Assembly (NCBI RefSeq): GCF_022664465.1
Contig: NZ_JAKREV010000004.1
Span: 124,001-188,000 of the forward strand
Length of the DNA stretch: 64,000 nucleotides
From: Sphingomonas hankookensis
GTDB taxonomy: Bacteria; Pseudomonadota; Alphaproteobacteria; Sphingomonadales; Sphingomonadaceae
Reading direction: 5' to 3'
The notes under the pieces are model-generated. The model did no database searches. It was not told where the DNA came from and saw only the letters and a list, made by a program, of their open reading frames with translations. The translations under genes were made by a program, and so were the position numbers. The number at the start of each line of letters is the position of its first letter. The first letter of the stretch is position 1. Below are positions 1 to 8,723 of this stretch, piece after piece.

Positions 1-611
1 GCCTCGTACAGGCTGCCCGGCGCGATCAGCGCGGTGCGCTGCAACCCCTCCAGCGACACCAGCGCCACCGCGCCCAGCGTGAAGCCTTCGCTCAGCCGGT
101 CGGGTTCGTCGGCGATGATCCCGGCGACGGTGAAGCGCGCGGTGCCGAAGCGGACCGGGCCGCCGACGCGCAGTTTCAGGCGTTCGACCAGCGCCGGCCC
201 GACATAGGTTTCGGTCGGCGACAGCGGCCGGGCGGTGCCGGTTTGCAGGGTCAGCGTGCCATAAAGGGGGTAGGCGGTATCGACCGCCTTCAGCTCGATC
301 GGTGCGGTGTCGCCGCCGAAGTTGGCGGCCATCGACTGCATCCGCACCGTTTCGGACGTTTTGCCCAGCCGCGCCATCGACCGGCGCTCGGCGGCATCGG
401 CCGTCCGGTGCGACACCGACAGTTCGATATCGCCGCCGAGCAAACTTTGGCCGCGCGCCGCCAGTTCCTGCGTGATCGACCGGGTAAGGCTGCCGATCGC
501 CGCCAGCGCGCCGACGCCGAGGATCAGGCAGACCAGCAGCAGCCGCAGCCCACGGAAGCGGGCGTCGAGTTCGCGGCGGGCGAAGGTCCATGCGAGGCGC
601 CATTCGGTCAT
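1..611 (-). CDS. ybbP: ABC transporter permease, FtsX/YbbP family (3' part beyond window)
   Basis: This is the N-terminal part (about 203 residues) of an inner-membrane permease; the gene runs off the window at base 1. The protein opens with MTEWRLAWTFARREL, followed by one hydrophobic segment (about residues 23-42) and a long soluble MacB-type periplasmic region. That is the usual start of FtsX/YbbP-like permeases. It lies downstream of and on the same strand as the ATPase gene ending at 754, and the pair stands divergent to tesA, as ybbA-ybbP does in Escherichia coli. In related systems the complex moves lipophilic or lipoprotein substrates, but the substrate here is unknown. The 142-bp gap to the ATPase gene holds a palindromic repeat. 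The start is the ATG at 611. Confidence 0.8.
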   Translation of the reverse strand, partial: MTEWRLAWTFARRELDARFRGLRLLLVCLILGVGALAAIGSLTRSITQELAARGQSLLGGDIELSVSHRTADAAERRSMARLGKTSETVRMQSMAANFGGDTAPIELKAVDTAYPLYGTLTLQTGTARPLSPTETYVGPALVERLKLRVGGPVRFGTARFTVAGIIADEPDRLSEGFTLGAVALVSLEGLQRTALIAPGSLYE

Positions 612-645
612 CGGATGGCTCCGCGACTATGTTGCCGCGCATCCT

Positions 646-679
646 CCACCGTACCCCCGCCTGCGCGGGGGGTACGGTG
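646..679. repeat. Palindromic repeat, class A (GTACCCCCGC type)
   Basis: A near-perfect inverted repeat, CCACCGTACCCCCGC, then CTGC, then its complement with one extra G. It sits between the ATPase and permease genes of the YbbA-YbbP pair. The CCCGC-CTGC-GCGGG core recurs at about nine other places in the window, always outside genes. In the transcript it would form a strong hairpin that could affect the level of the downstream permease message. Confidence 0.75.
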
Positions 680-753
680 GGGATGTCGCGTCGCTTTCGG
701 CTTTTGTCGCGACTTCGCCTTCGCCGAGGCAAGCGAGACGGACACTCGCAGCG

Positions 754-1449
754 TCATCGCGCGCTGTCCCGCGCGATGCGGCCATCGGCCAGTTCGACCA
801 CCCGGTCGCAGCGTTCGGCGAGTGCCGGGTCGTGGGTGATGACCAGCAGCGTCGCTTGCGTGGCGGCGCGGCGTTCGAACAGCAGGTCCATGATCGCATG
901 GCCGGTCGCGCGGTCGAGATTGCCGGTCGGTTCGTCGGCGAACACCAGCGCCGGCCGCCCGGCGAGCGCGCGGGCGATGGCAACGCGCTGCTGCTCGCCG
1001 CCCGACAATTGCGTCGGATAATGGTGGAGGCGGTGGGCAAGGCCGACCGAGGCCAGTTCCGCCTCGGCCCGCGCGAAGGCATCGGTGACGCCGGCCAGCT
1101 CCATCGGCACCGCGACATTTTCCAGCGCGGTCATGGTCGGCAGCAGGTGGAACGCCTGCAGCACGATGCCGATCCGCCCGCGCCGGGCGCGCGCCAGATC
1201 GTCCTCGCCCATCGCCCCGAAATCGGCGCCGGCGACGTGGACCTGCCCGCCGCTGGCGCGTTCCAATCCGGAGAGTACCGCCATCAGCGACGACTTGCCC
1301 GACCCCGATGCGCCGAGCAGCGCGACGCTGGACCCGGCCGGGACCGTCAGGTCGATGCCGTGGAGGATGTGCGTGGCGGCATCGCCATCGCCCAGCGTCA
1401 GGGTGACACCGCGCGCGTCGATGACCATATCGTTCGGAACCGAGTGCAT
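754..1449 (-). CDS. ybbA: ABC transporter ATP-binding protein, YbbA/LolD-like
   Basis: This is the cytoplasmic ATPase subunit that would power the adjacent FtsX-like permease. The Walker A motif is GASGSGKSS, the signature motif is LSGGEQQRVAIARAL, and Walker B is ALVFADEPTGNLD followed by a switch His in VITHDPAL. All catalytic motifs are intact. From the chosen ATG at 1449 the protein has 231 residues, normal for the family. A second ATG at 1428 would remove seven residues (MVIDARGV start), and an upstream ATG at 1539 would run far into tesA and is unlikely. The divergent tesA start is only a few bases away, so promoters for both genes must lie inside the coding regions or overlap each other. 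Confidence 0.88.
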   Translation of the reverse strand: MHSVPNDMVIDARGVTLTLGDGDAATHILHGIDLTVPAGSSVALLGASGSGKSSLMAVLSGLERASGGQVHVAGADFGAMGEDDLARARRGRIGIVLQAFHLLPTMTALENVAVPMELAGVTDAFARAEAELASVGLAHRLHHYPTQLSGGEQQRVAIARALAGRPALVFADEPTGNLDRATGHAIMDLLFERRAATQATLLVITHDPALAERCDRVVELADGRIARDSAR

Positions 1450-1465
1450 GGGAGGTTTATCGCCA

Positions 1466-2212
1466 GTGACGAAGCAGGGACCCTCATATGCGGGCGCGTT
1501 CGCCATTCTCCAAGGCGCGCTGCTGCTGGGCGCGTGCAATCAGCCCGATTTATCCGAAGGCAGTGACGCGACCCCGGTGAACGTCGCCGCCGATGCGACG
1601 CCGTCGCCGGTCGCGCGCGCTGCACCGGTGACGGGGCCGGAGCGGCTGGTGCTGGCGTTCGGCGACAGCCTATATGCGGGGTACGGGCTTGCCCGCGGCG
1701 ACAGCCTGCCCGACGACCTGCAGGATGCGCTGCGCGCCGACGGGATCAACGCGCGGGTGGTGAATGGCGGGATTTCGGGCGACACCAGCGCGGCGGGGCG
1801 GCAGCGGCTGGCCTTCACGCTCGACCGGCTGGATCGCAAGCCCGACCTCGTGCTGCTGGGGCTGGGCGGCAACGACCTGCTGCGCCAGATTCCGCCGGCC
1901 GAGACGCGGGCGAATTTCGTGGCGATGCTCGACGAATTGCAGCGGCGCGACATTCCGGTGGTGCTGACCGGCATGATGGTGCCGCCGAACCTCGGCCCCG
2001 ATTATGCCGCGGCGTTCAACCGGATCTGGCCGGACATGGCCAAGCGCTACGACGCGACGCTCGATCCGTTCATTCTGGCGGGCGTGATCGGCAACCGGCA
2101 GCTGATGCTGCCCGATGGCATCCATCCCAATGCGCAGGGCGTGGACCGGATCGTCGCGCGGCTGGGGCCGGTGGTGGCGGGGCGGTTGCGGACGCTGGCA
2201 CCGACGGGGTGA
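1466..2212 (+). CDS. tesA: Arylesterase / acyl-CoA thioesterase I (GDSL hydrolase), probable lipoprotein
   Basis: This is a GDSL/SGNH hydrolase that cleaves acyl thioesters or esters in the periplasm. Block I is AFGDSLYAGYGL with the nucleophile Ser, block III is GLGGNDLL, and the catalytic Asp and His are in LPDGIHPNAQG. The chosen start is GTG at 1466 because GGAGG lies ten bases upstream; an in-frame ATG at 1448 is an alternative. From 1466 the N-terminus is a short signal ending LLLGAC, a good lipobox, followed by a Pro/Ala/Thr-rich linker of about 30 residues. Classical TesA is a soluble periplasmic protein, so membrane anchoring is an inference. The gene is divergent from ybbA, a conserved proteobacterial neighbourhood. 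Confidence 0.9.
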   Translation: MTKQGPSYAGAFAILQGALLLGACNQPDLSEGSDATPVNVAADATPSPVARAAPVTGPERLVLAFGDSLYAGYGLARGDSLPDDLQDALRADGINARVVNGGISGDTSAAGRQRLAFTLDRLDRKPDLVLLGLGGNDLLRQIPPAETRANFVAMLDELQRRDIPVVLTGMMVPPNLGPDYAAAFNRIWPDMAKRYDATLDPFILAGVIGNRQLMLPDGIHPNAQGVDRIVARLGPVVAGRLRTLAPTG

Positions 2213-2230
2213 GCGAATAGCTTGCCGCAT

Positions 2231-2326
2231 CGTCGTTCCCGCGCAGGCGGGAACCCATAGACGCTGACGTTCGAAGTACAGCCGCAACCTTGGCGCGTAT
2301 GGATTCCCGCCTGCGCGGGAATGACG
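2231..2326. repeat. MITE-like repeat, class A, about 95 bp with inverted ends
   Basis: The left end TTCCCGCGCAGGCGGGAA and right end TTCCCGCCTGCGCGGGAA are themselves palindromes and face each other. About 50 bp between them begins CCATAGACGC and ends GTATGGA. The same build, with recognisable inner sequence, recurs at 26531-26627 and 55765-55867. It lies between tesA and the HExxH gene on the opposite strand. Without the frameshift correction, the reading frame of that gene would run through this element. Confidence 0.8.
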
Positions 2327-2332
2327 TACTGG

Positions 2333-3182
2333 TCAGCACACTTCCGCTGTCGCCTTTGGCGGGCCGCCGCGCGGGACGCGTGCCGGATGCCGGTGGAAGA
2401 CGTCGCCGGGGAGACGGTGACGTTTGCCATAGACCTGCCCCAACACGGCGTAGGAGCGCAGGGTCGTAGCGGCGCAGGTCGCCATGGTGCAGCAGCCGCC
2501 GACCGTCGACGACGGTGATCTGGTTGGTGTCGAACCAGAGCTGCGTCCCCTCCGCCCAATATTCGCCGACGGTCGTGGCGGCATATTCGCCGTGCCACAG
2601 GTCGCGCGCCATTGCCGCGGCATAGGCGTTCGCGATCGATGCGTAGAGCGTCGGGTCGCGCTGCCGGATCGCATCGAGGATCGCGTGCGAAAATTCGTGG
2701 ACGAAGATATTCTCGCCATAATAGCGCGTGCCGGGGATGCCGAGCAGGTTCTCGGTCGCGGCGCTGGTCAACTGCCCACCCATGCCGCGGGCGCGGGCGT
2801 TCCAATAGTCGCGGTCGCTTAAAGCCCCGATCCGCTCGGCATAATGTTTGCGTTCGCACCGGGTCAGGCGCGGATCGTCGGGCGCGGGCTTTTTCCAGTC
2901 GCGCTGTTCGGGCAGGTCGAGCGTGGCTTCGTCGGGCGCCATCACCGCCACGCGAAACCCCGACGCCGCCATCCAGCGGTGCAGGTCGGGTCGTTCGGCC
3001 AGCATCGCGACGGCGATGTCGCGGGCGGAGCGGAGCGCTTCGTCGGGGACCTTTGCCGAGGCGACGATCGGAATGCCGCCGGCATCGAGGTGGCGGGTGT
3101 AGAAGGGGTCGAGCCGTAGCGCGGGCGGCGGCGGGCCGATCGTTTGCGCCGCCAGCCAGGCCGCCAGCCCGAGGCGGATCAC
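2333..3182 (-). pseudogene. HExxH metallopeptidase-like protein, apparent frameshift near the C-terminus
   Basis: This is a probable exported zinc peptidase-like protein of about 283 residues. The N-terminus (GTG at 3182, reading VIRLGLAAWLAAQTIG) looks like a short signal sequence. The core contains ENIFVHEFSHAILDAI, an HExxH zinc motif, followed by GEYWAEGTQLWF, whose Glu may be the third ligand. The frame holding this core reads past PALLRR into Arg/Pro-rich nonsense and then through the class A repeat, stopping only at 2070. One base away, around position 2450, another frame reads AVLGQVYGKRHRLPGDVFH and stops cleanly at 2333. A one-base insertion, real or a sequencing error, explains this. 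The start overlaps the upstream peptidase stop by four bases. No specific substrate can be named. Confidence 0.65.
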
Positions 3183-4360
3183 CCGAACGGCCGGTCGATC
3201 GACGGCTGCGGCTGGGTAAACCACTGCGCGCCGGTATCGGTGACGTGGAAATGATCCTCCAGCCGGATGCCGAAGCGGTCGGGGACGACGATCATCGGTT
3301 CGTTCGAAAAACACATGCCCGGTGCCAAGGGGGTGGTGTCGCCGCGTACCAGATAGGCGGGTTCGTGGATCGACAGGCCGATGCCGTGGCCGGTGCGGTG
3401 CGGCAGGCCGGGGAGGCGATAGTCGGGGCCGAGCCCTTCGCGCACCAGCACCGCGCGGGCGGCGGCATCGACCGCTTGCGCCGGTACGCCGGGGGCGGCG
3501 GCGGCGAAGGCGGCGGCCTGTGCGGCGTGTTCGATGTCCCAGATCGCGCGGACCTCGTCGGCTAAGCGTCCGAAGGCGTAGGTGCGGGTGATGTCGCTGT
3601 GATAGCCCTGTACGCGACAGCCGGTGTCGATCAGCACCAGTTCCCCTTCCGCCAGCGCACGGTCGCCGGGCAGGCCGTGGGGAAAGGCGGTGGCGCGGCC
3701 GAACTGGACGATGCAGAAGAACGAACTCCCGCCGCCGATGGCGCGGTGCGCGTCGTCGATGAAGCGGACGACTTCGCTGGCGAGGATGCCCGGCCGTAAG
3801 GTTCGCGCGGCGGCGGCCTGTACGCTGAGCGTCATGTCCTTCGCCTGTTGCAGCAGCGCCAGCTCGGCGGGCGATTTGACCATGCGGCACCCGTCGATCG
3901 CCGGGGCGCCGTCGGTCAGCGTCAGGCCGTGGCGGGCGAGCTTCTGTCCCCACGCGAACGGCAGCAGCGGATCGACCGCGAGTTTGGCACCGGGGGGCAG
4001 CGCGTCGCGGACCAGTGCGGTCGGGTCCGCATCCTCTTCCCAAAGCAGCAGGTCGGCGGCGATGGTCAGGTCGGCCTCCAGCGTGCCGCGCTCGAACGCC
4101 GGACAGACGATGCGCGGGGTGCCGGTGACGGGCAGCAGCAACGCGACCATCCGCTCGCTCGGCCCCCACGGAATGCCGGTGAAATAATCGAGCGACGCGC
4201 CGGTATGGACCAGCAGCGCGTCGGCGCCGGTGGCCTCGGTCCGCGCGCGGGCACGCTCGATCCGGGCGTGACGCTCGGCGGCGGTGATCGGCGGGGCGGG
4301 GGTGGCCCAAGGTGCGAGCGCCGCGAGTTCGGTCGCCGCGGTCGATCCGCCGATGGTCAT
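3179..4360 (-). CDS. M24 family metallopeptidase (Xaa-Pro aminopeptidase/dipeptidase type)
   Basis: A cytoplasmic pita-bread-fold peptidase of 393 residues. After a creatinase-type N-terminal domain (about residues 30-160), the catalytic domain shows the five metal ligands: Asp in LIDTGC, Asp in HSDITRTYAFG, His in HRTGHGIGLSIHEP, Glu in SNEPMIVV and Glu in RLEDHFHV. All ligands are present, so it should be an active dimetal enzyme that removes residues next to proline. Whether it is an aminopeptidase or a dipeptidase cannot be read from the sequence. It ends in a GTGA overlap with the HExxH gene, so the two are translationally coupled and may share a peptide-degradation role. Confidence 0.88.
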   Translation of the reverse strand: MTIGGSTAATELAALAPWATPAPPITAAERHARIERARARTEATGADALLVHTGASLDYFTGIPWGPSERMVALLLPVTGTPRIVCPAFERGTLEADLTIAADLLLWEEDADPTALVRDALPPGAKLAVDPLLPFAWGQKLARHGLTLTDGAPAIDGCRMVKSPAELALLQQAKDMTLSVQAAAARTLRPGILASEVVRFIDDAHRAIGGGSSFFCIVQFGRATAFPHGLPGDRALAEGELVLIDTGCRVQGYHSDITRTYAFGRLADEVRAIWDIEHAAQAAAFAAAAPGVPAQAVDAAARAVLVREGLGPDYRLPGLPHRTGHGIGLSIHEPAYLVRGDTTPLAPGMCFSNEPMIVVPDRFGIRLEDHFHVTDTGAQWFTQPQPSIDRPFG

Positions 4361-4474
4361 GGTTGCTGGTCCTTGTGCGGGGTGCGGAGGGGGGTGACTT
4401 TACCCTGGCCTGTTTGGGTTGAGTAGGCATTGTGCTTGTTGGAATGAAGGACCGCTAGGGGTGCTTCGATACGG

Positions 4475-4862
4475 GCCTTCGACAAGCTCAGTCCCTACTC
4501 AGCATGAACGGTTGGAGAAGTTTCACACGGGTTAGCCACGCCAGCCCCGACCCACTCCGTTTGGTTCGAGCAGCTTCGAGCTTGTCGAGAAGCGTCCGTC
4601 GAGAACGGGTTGTTTGGGGAAGGCGGGTTCTCGACAGGCTCGAACCGAACGGGGGAGAGGGCGGGTCTTCCCGCCGACGCTACCTCCCGCGGAACCCCGT
4701 TCTCGACAGGCTCGAACTGAACGGGGGAGGGGGTGGGTCTTTCCGCCGCCGCTGCCTCCGCAGAAGCCCGTTCTCGACAGGCTCGAACTGAACGGGAGGG
4801 TGGGCTTTCCGCCGGCGTTGCCCCTGCGGAGCCCCGTTCTCGACGAGCTCGAACCAAACGGA
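4475..4862. repeat. Class C repeats: isolated copies followed by four tandem units of about 70 bp
   Basis: The 610-bp gap between the M24 peptidase and the amino-acid transporter is mostly repeat. Half-copies at about 4478-4510 and 4566-4612 carry TTCGAGCTTGTCGAGAAG and related sequence. Four head-to-tail units then begin with GTTCTCGACAGGCTCGAAC or a close variant at 4627, 4699, 4770 and 4836, giving spacings of 72, 71 and 66 bp. The last unit is cut short at about 4860. The same core appears at 38049-38152 and 41646-41764. An open frame runs through the tandem units into the transporter, but it reads low-complexity Arg/Pro sequence and is not coding. The remaining 4863-4970 should hold the transporter promoter; no clear -35/-10 pair was seen. 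Confidence 0.8.
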
Positions 4863-4970
4863 ATTTTCGGTTTAGTGGCGTGCGCCGCACCTCCCCACCC
4901 AACGCAAGAATGTTGCGCAATCGTCGCGACAGGTTCAGCGTGGGCGGCAAAGGGTAACAGGGGAGTGACG

Positions 4971-6374
4971 ATGTTCGGACCACGCAAGACGCTGGGCAGC
5001 GCGGCGGCGCCGGGGGACCGGCTGGCCAAGACGCTGGGCTGGCCGCACCTGATCGCGCTGGGCGTGGGGGCGATCGTCGGGACCGGCATCTATACGCTCA
5101 CCGGCGTCGGGGCGGAGCGCGCCGGGCCGGCGGTGATCCTGGCGTTCGCGATCGCCGGGGCGATCTGCGCGTGCGCGGCGCTCGCCTATGCCGAGCTGGC
5201 GACGATGATCCCGGCGGCGGGCAGCGCCTATACGTTCAGCTATACCGCGGTCGGGGAGACGATCGCATGGATCGTCGGGTGGAGCCTGATCCTCGAATAT
5301 TCGCTGGCGTGTTCGACGGTCGCGGTCGGGTGGTCGGGCTATCTGGTCGGATGGATACAGGCGGTCGGCGTCACGCTGCCGCCCGAACTGCTGGTCGGGC
5401 CGCATGGCGGCGGGATCGTCAACCTGCCCGCGGTGCTGGTCGCGCTGGCGGTGATGGGGATGCTGCTGGTCGGCACGCGCGAGAGTGCGACGCTGAACAT
5501 CGTGCTGGTCGTCATCAAGCTGGTCGCGCTGACGGTATTCGTCGCCTTTGCACTGCCTGCGTTCGACGGCGGCAACCTGCAACCGTTCATGCCGTACGGC
5601 TTCGGCAGTACCGAGGTCGACGGGGCCAAGCGCGGGGTGATGGCGGCGGCGGCGATCGTGTTCTTCGCGTTCTACGGCTTCGATACCGTCGCGACCTCGG
5701 CTGAGGAGGCGCGCAATCCGGGGCGCGACCTGACGATCGGGATCGTCGGGTCGATGGTGGTGTGTACCGTGATCTACATGGCGGTCGCGGTCGCGGCGGT
5801 GGGAGCGGTGCCGTTCCGTGCATTGGCCGACAGCCCCGAGCCACTGGCGCTGGTGCTGCGTTCGCTGGGACAGCCGGGGGCGGCGTATCTGATCGCGCTG
5901 GCGGCGGTGATCGCGTTGCCGTCGGTGATCCTGGTGATGATGTACGGGCAGAGCCGCGTGTTCTTCGTGATGGCGCGCGACGGGTTGCTGCCGCGCTGGC
6001 TGGCGGCGGTCAGTCCGCGATCGGGTGCGCCGACGCGGATCACGCTGCTGACCGGCATCGCCATCGCGGTGATCGCCGGGCTGGTGCGGCTCGACCGGAT
6101 CGCCGAACTGGCCAATGCCGGCACGCTGATCGCGTTCATCTCGGTCGGGGCGAGCCTGATGATCCTGCGCCGCCGTGCGCCCGACGCGCCGCGCCGATTC
6201 CGCTGTCCGGCACCGTTCGTCGTGGGATCGTTCACCATCCTCGGCTGCCTGTACCTGTTTTCCAGCCTGCCGATGACGACGTTCTTCTGGTGCGCGGTGT
6301 GGAACGCCGCCGGGCTGAGCTTCTACTTCCTCTACAGCCGGCGCCACAGCCTGTTGCGCCGGCCGGTGGGGTGA
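4971..6374 (+). CDS. APC family amino acid permease (cationic amino acid transporter type)
   Basis: A 467-residue inner-membrane transporter with about twelve hydrophobic segments. The consensus opening GVGAIVGTGIYTLTG (TM1) and the FYGFDTVATSAEEARNP motif after TM6 are typical of the bacterial CAT branch of the APC superfamily, which moves amino acids with protons. The start is the ATG at 4971 with GGGGAG about nine bases upstream. A longer frame from 4614 only translates the repeat array and was rejected. It stands alone on its strand and converges on the GH92 gene with a four-base gap, so it is probably not part of the glycan locus. The substrate amino acid is unknown. Confidence 0.9.
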   Translation: MFGPRKTLGSAAAPGDRLAKTLGWPHLIALGVGAIVGTGIYTLTGVGAERAGPAVILAFAIAGAICACAALAYAELATMIPAAGSAYTFSYTAVGETIAWIVGWSLILEYSLACSTVAVGWSGYLVGWIQAVGVTLPPELLVGPHGGGIVNLPAVLVALAVMGMLLVGTRESATLNIVLVVIKLVALTVFVAFALPAFDGGNLQPFMPYGFGSTEVDGAKRGVMAAAAIVFFAFYGFDTVATSAEEARNPGRDLTIGIVGSMVVCTVIYMAVAVAAVGAVPFRALADSPEPLALVLRSLGQPGAAYLIALAAVIALPSVILVMMYGQSRVFFVMARDGLLPRWLAAVSPRSGAPTRITLLTGIAIAVIAGLVRLDRIAELANAGTLIAFISVGASLMILRRRAPDAPRRFRCPAPFVVGSFTILGCLYLFSSLPMTTFFWCAVWNAAGLSFYFLYSRRHSLLRRPVG

Positions 6375-6378
6375 CGGA

Positions 6379-8706
6379 TTACCCCGCCGGCGTCATCGAA
6401 TAGGGCGCCGCGCCGGGGCCGGTCGCCCATGCCTTGTTCGGGGTCGGGCCCATGACGAAGCGCAAGGTGCCGCCGGCCATGATCTCGTCCTGCGACAGCC
6501 ATGTACGATCGAGCTTGCGGCCGTTGAGCGTCGCCGACTGGATATAGACGTTGGCGGCACTGTTGCCCGGCGCCTCGACCACGAAGCGCTTGCCGTTTTC
6601 CAGCGCCAGTTCGGAGCGGCGGAACAGCGGGGAGCCGATGACATACTGGTTCGCGCCCGGCGTCACCGGATAGAAGCCCAGCGCACTGAACACATACCAT
6701 GCCGAGGTCTGGCCATTGTCCTCGTCGCCCGGATAGCCGTCGGGTTGCGCGGCATAGAGGCGGCGCATGACGTTGCGGACATGCCACTGCGTCTTCCACG
6801 GCGCGCCGGCATAGTCGTAGAGATAGATCATGTGCTGGATCGGCTGGTTGCCATGGGCGTAATTGCCCATGTTCACGATCTGCATCTCGCGGATTTCGTG
6901 GATGACCTGCCCGTAATAGCTCTCATCGAACTTGGGCGGGCTGTCGAACACCTGATCGATCTTCGCGACGAAGGCGCGGTCGCCGCCCATCAGGTCGATC
7001 AGGCCGCGCACGTCCTGAAACACCGACCAGCTGTAATGCATCGAATTGCCTTCGGTGAAGGCATCGCCCCATTTGAGCGGGTTGAACGGCGTCTGGAAGC
7101 TGCCGTCCTGGTTGCGGCCGCGCATCCAGCCGACGTTGGGGTCGAACAGCTTGCGATAGTTCTGCGCGCGGGCGCGGAACATCGCAGCGTCGTCCTTCTT
7201 GCCCAGCGCTTCTGCCAACCGCGCGATGGTGAAGTCGGCATAGGCATATTCGAGGGTGCGGGCGGCGTTTTCCTTGATGCCGACGTCATAGGGGACGTAG
7301 CCGAGGCGGTTGTAATATTCGACGCCCTCGCGCCCGACCGCGCCGATCGTCTTGCCGTCGGCCGAGGTGGGGCGGCCGACGCTGGTGGTCGCGTTCTTCA
7401 GAATCGCTGCGTACAGGGTTTCGATATCGTAGCCGCGAATGCCCTTCAGATACGCGTCCGCGATGTTGACCGCCGAGTTCGACCCGATCATCACGTCGCG
7501 GTGGCCGGGGCTGGCCCATTCGGGCAGCCAGCCGGATTCGCGATAGGTGTTGGCAAGGCCCGCCATGATCTCGCCGTCGAGCTTGCGCTCCATCAGCGTG
7601 AACAGCGGGAAGACCGCGCGGAACGTGTCCCAGAAGCCGTTGTCGGTGAACATCGGTCCAGGCAGCACCTGCCCGTTATACGGGCTGTAGTGCACCATTT
7701 TCCCGGCGCGGTCATATTCGTGGAAGCGGCGCGGGAACAACTGCGTGCGGTAGAGCGCCGAATAGAAGGTGCGGACATTGTCGATATCGGGGTCGTCGAC
7801 CTTGTAGCGGCCCAGCAGCGCGCTCCACGCCGCGCGCGCCTTTTCCTTCGTCGCGTCGAAGCCGTCGCGGCCGAGTTCGCGGTCGAGGTTCAGCTGCGCC
7901 TGTTCGGCGCTGATGAACGAGGACGCGACGCGGACGCCGACCTGCTCGCCCTTGCGCGTCCGGAACCCGATCAGCGCGCCGACGCGCTTGCCCTCGGCCC
8001 TGGTCACCCCCGGCTGGCGTTTGAAGCCGTCGCCGAAGGTGTCGGCGACGGTGAAGTCGCGGTCGAATTCGAGGACGAAGTAGTTTCTGAAATTCGCCGG
8101 CACGCCGCCGCTGTTGTTCTTGGCCCAGCCGATGATGCGGCGCTGTTTGGGCAGGATGGTAACTGCCGAACCCTTGTCGAACGCGTCGAGCAGGATCCAG
8201 CTCTGGTCGCTTTCGGGAAAGGTGAAGCGGAACTGCGCGGCGCGTTCGGTTGGCGCGATCTCGACGGTGGTGTCGTAATCGGCGAGGTACGCGCTGTAAT
8301 AATAGGGCCGCGCCGTCTCCGCCTTGTGCGAATACCACGATGCGCGGTCGGCCTCGGCCAGTTTCGGCGCGCCGGTCATCGCCATCAGCGAAAACGCGCC
8401 GTAATCGTTCATCCACGGGCTCGGCTGGTGGGTCTGCTTGAACCCCCACAATTTCGTGTCGCGGTAGCGGTACGCCCAGCCGTCGCCCGCCTTGTTGGTG
8501 GTCGGCGTCCAGAAGTTCATGCCCCAGGGCAGCGCGATCGCCGGATAGGTGTTGCCGTAGGACAGCTCGTAGGTCGAATCGGTCCCCATCAACGGGTTGA
8601 CCAGATCGGCCGGGTCGGCACGCCGCTCCTGCGCGATCGCGGGGGCGAGGGTGCCGAGGATCAGCGCGAGTGCGGTGGCGGCGGCGGTCAGGCGGGGCGG
8701 GGCCAT
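6379..8706 (-). CDS. GH92 family alpha-mannosidase, exported
   Basis: A 775-residue glycoside hydrolase of family 92, a calcium-dependent inverting exo-alpha-mannosidase family acting on N-glycans. A Sec signal peptide (MAPPRLTAAATALALILG to AIAQ) precedes the mature start. The N-terminal beta-domain opens with VNPLMGTDSTYELSYGNTYP and the catalytic (alpha/alpha)6 domain follows. The conserved GDEDNGQTSAWYVFSALGFY segment, thought to carry the base Asp pair in the family, is intact. The linkage preference (alpha-1,2, 1,3 or 1,4) cannot be told by eye. The start is the ATG at 8706 with AGAGGA upstream. It is the second gene of a two-gene operon behind the ROK kinase, under the operator at 9682. 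Confidence 0.93.
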   Translation of the reverse strand: MAPPRLTAAATALALILGTLAPAIAQERRADPADLVNPLMGTDSTYELSYGNTYPAIALPWGMNFWTPTTNKAGDGWAYRYRDTKLWGFKQTHQPSPWMNDYGAFSLMAMTGAPKLAEADRASWYSHKAETARPYYYSAYLADYDTTVEIAPTERAAQFRFTFPESDQSWILLDAFDKGSAVTILPKQRRIIGWAKNNSGGVPANFRNYFVLEFDRDFTVADTFGDGFKRQPGVTRAEGKRVGALIGFRTRKGEQVGVRVASSFISAEQAQLNLDRELGRDGFDATKEKARAAWSALLGRYKVDDPDIDNVRTFYSALYRTQLFPRRFHEYDRAGKMVHYSPYNGQVLPGPMFTDNGFWDTFRAVFPLFTLMERKLDGEIMAGLANTYRESGWLPEWASPGHRDVMIGSNSAVNIADAYLKGIRGYDIETLYAAILKNATTSVGRPTSADGKTIGAVGREGVEYYNRLGYVPYDVGIKENAARTLEYAYADFTIARLAEALGKKDDAAMFRARAQNYRKLFDPNVGWMRGRNQDGSFQTPFNPLKWGDAFTEGNSMHYSWSVFQDVRGLIDLMGGDRAFVAKIDQVFDSPPKFDESYYGQVIHEIREMQIVNMGNYAHGNQPIQHMIYLYDYAGAPWKTQWHVRNVMRRLYAAQPDGYPGDEDNGQTSAWYVFSALGFYPVTPGANQYVIGSPLFRRSELALENGKRFVVEAPGNSAANVYIQSATLNGRKLDRTWLSQDEIMAGGTLRFVMGPTPNKAWATGPGAAPYSMTPAG

Positions 8707-8723
8707 GGGCACGGTCCTCTTTC

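Noticed and set aside
4627..4862. Possible CRISPR array (regularly spaced repeats)
   Set aside because: The spacing units of 66-72 bp are similar to each other over most of their length, so there are no unique spacers. The repeat word also occurs elsewhere as inverted pairs and no cas gene is near.
4614..4970. Open frame through the repeat array that would extend the amino-acid transporter by 119 residues
   Set aside because: The translation is low-complexity and repetitive, follows the 70-bp repeats, and the transporter fold starts at the ATG at 4971 with a good ribosome site.
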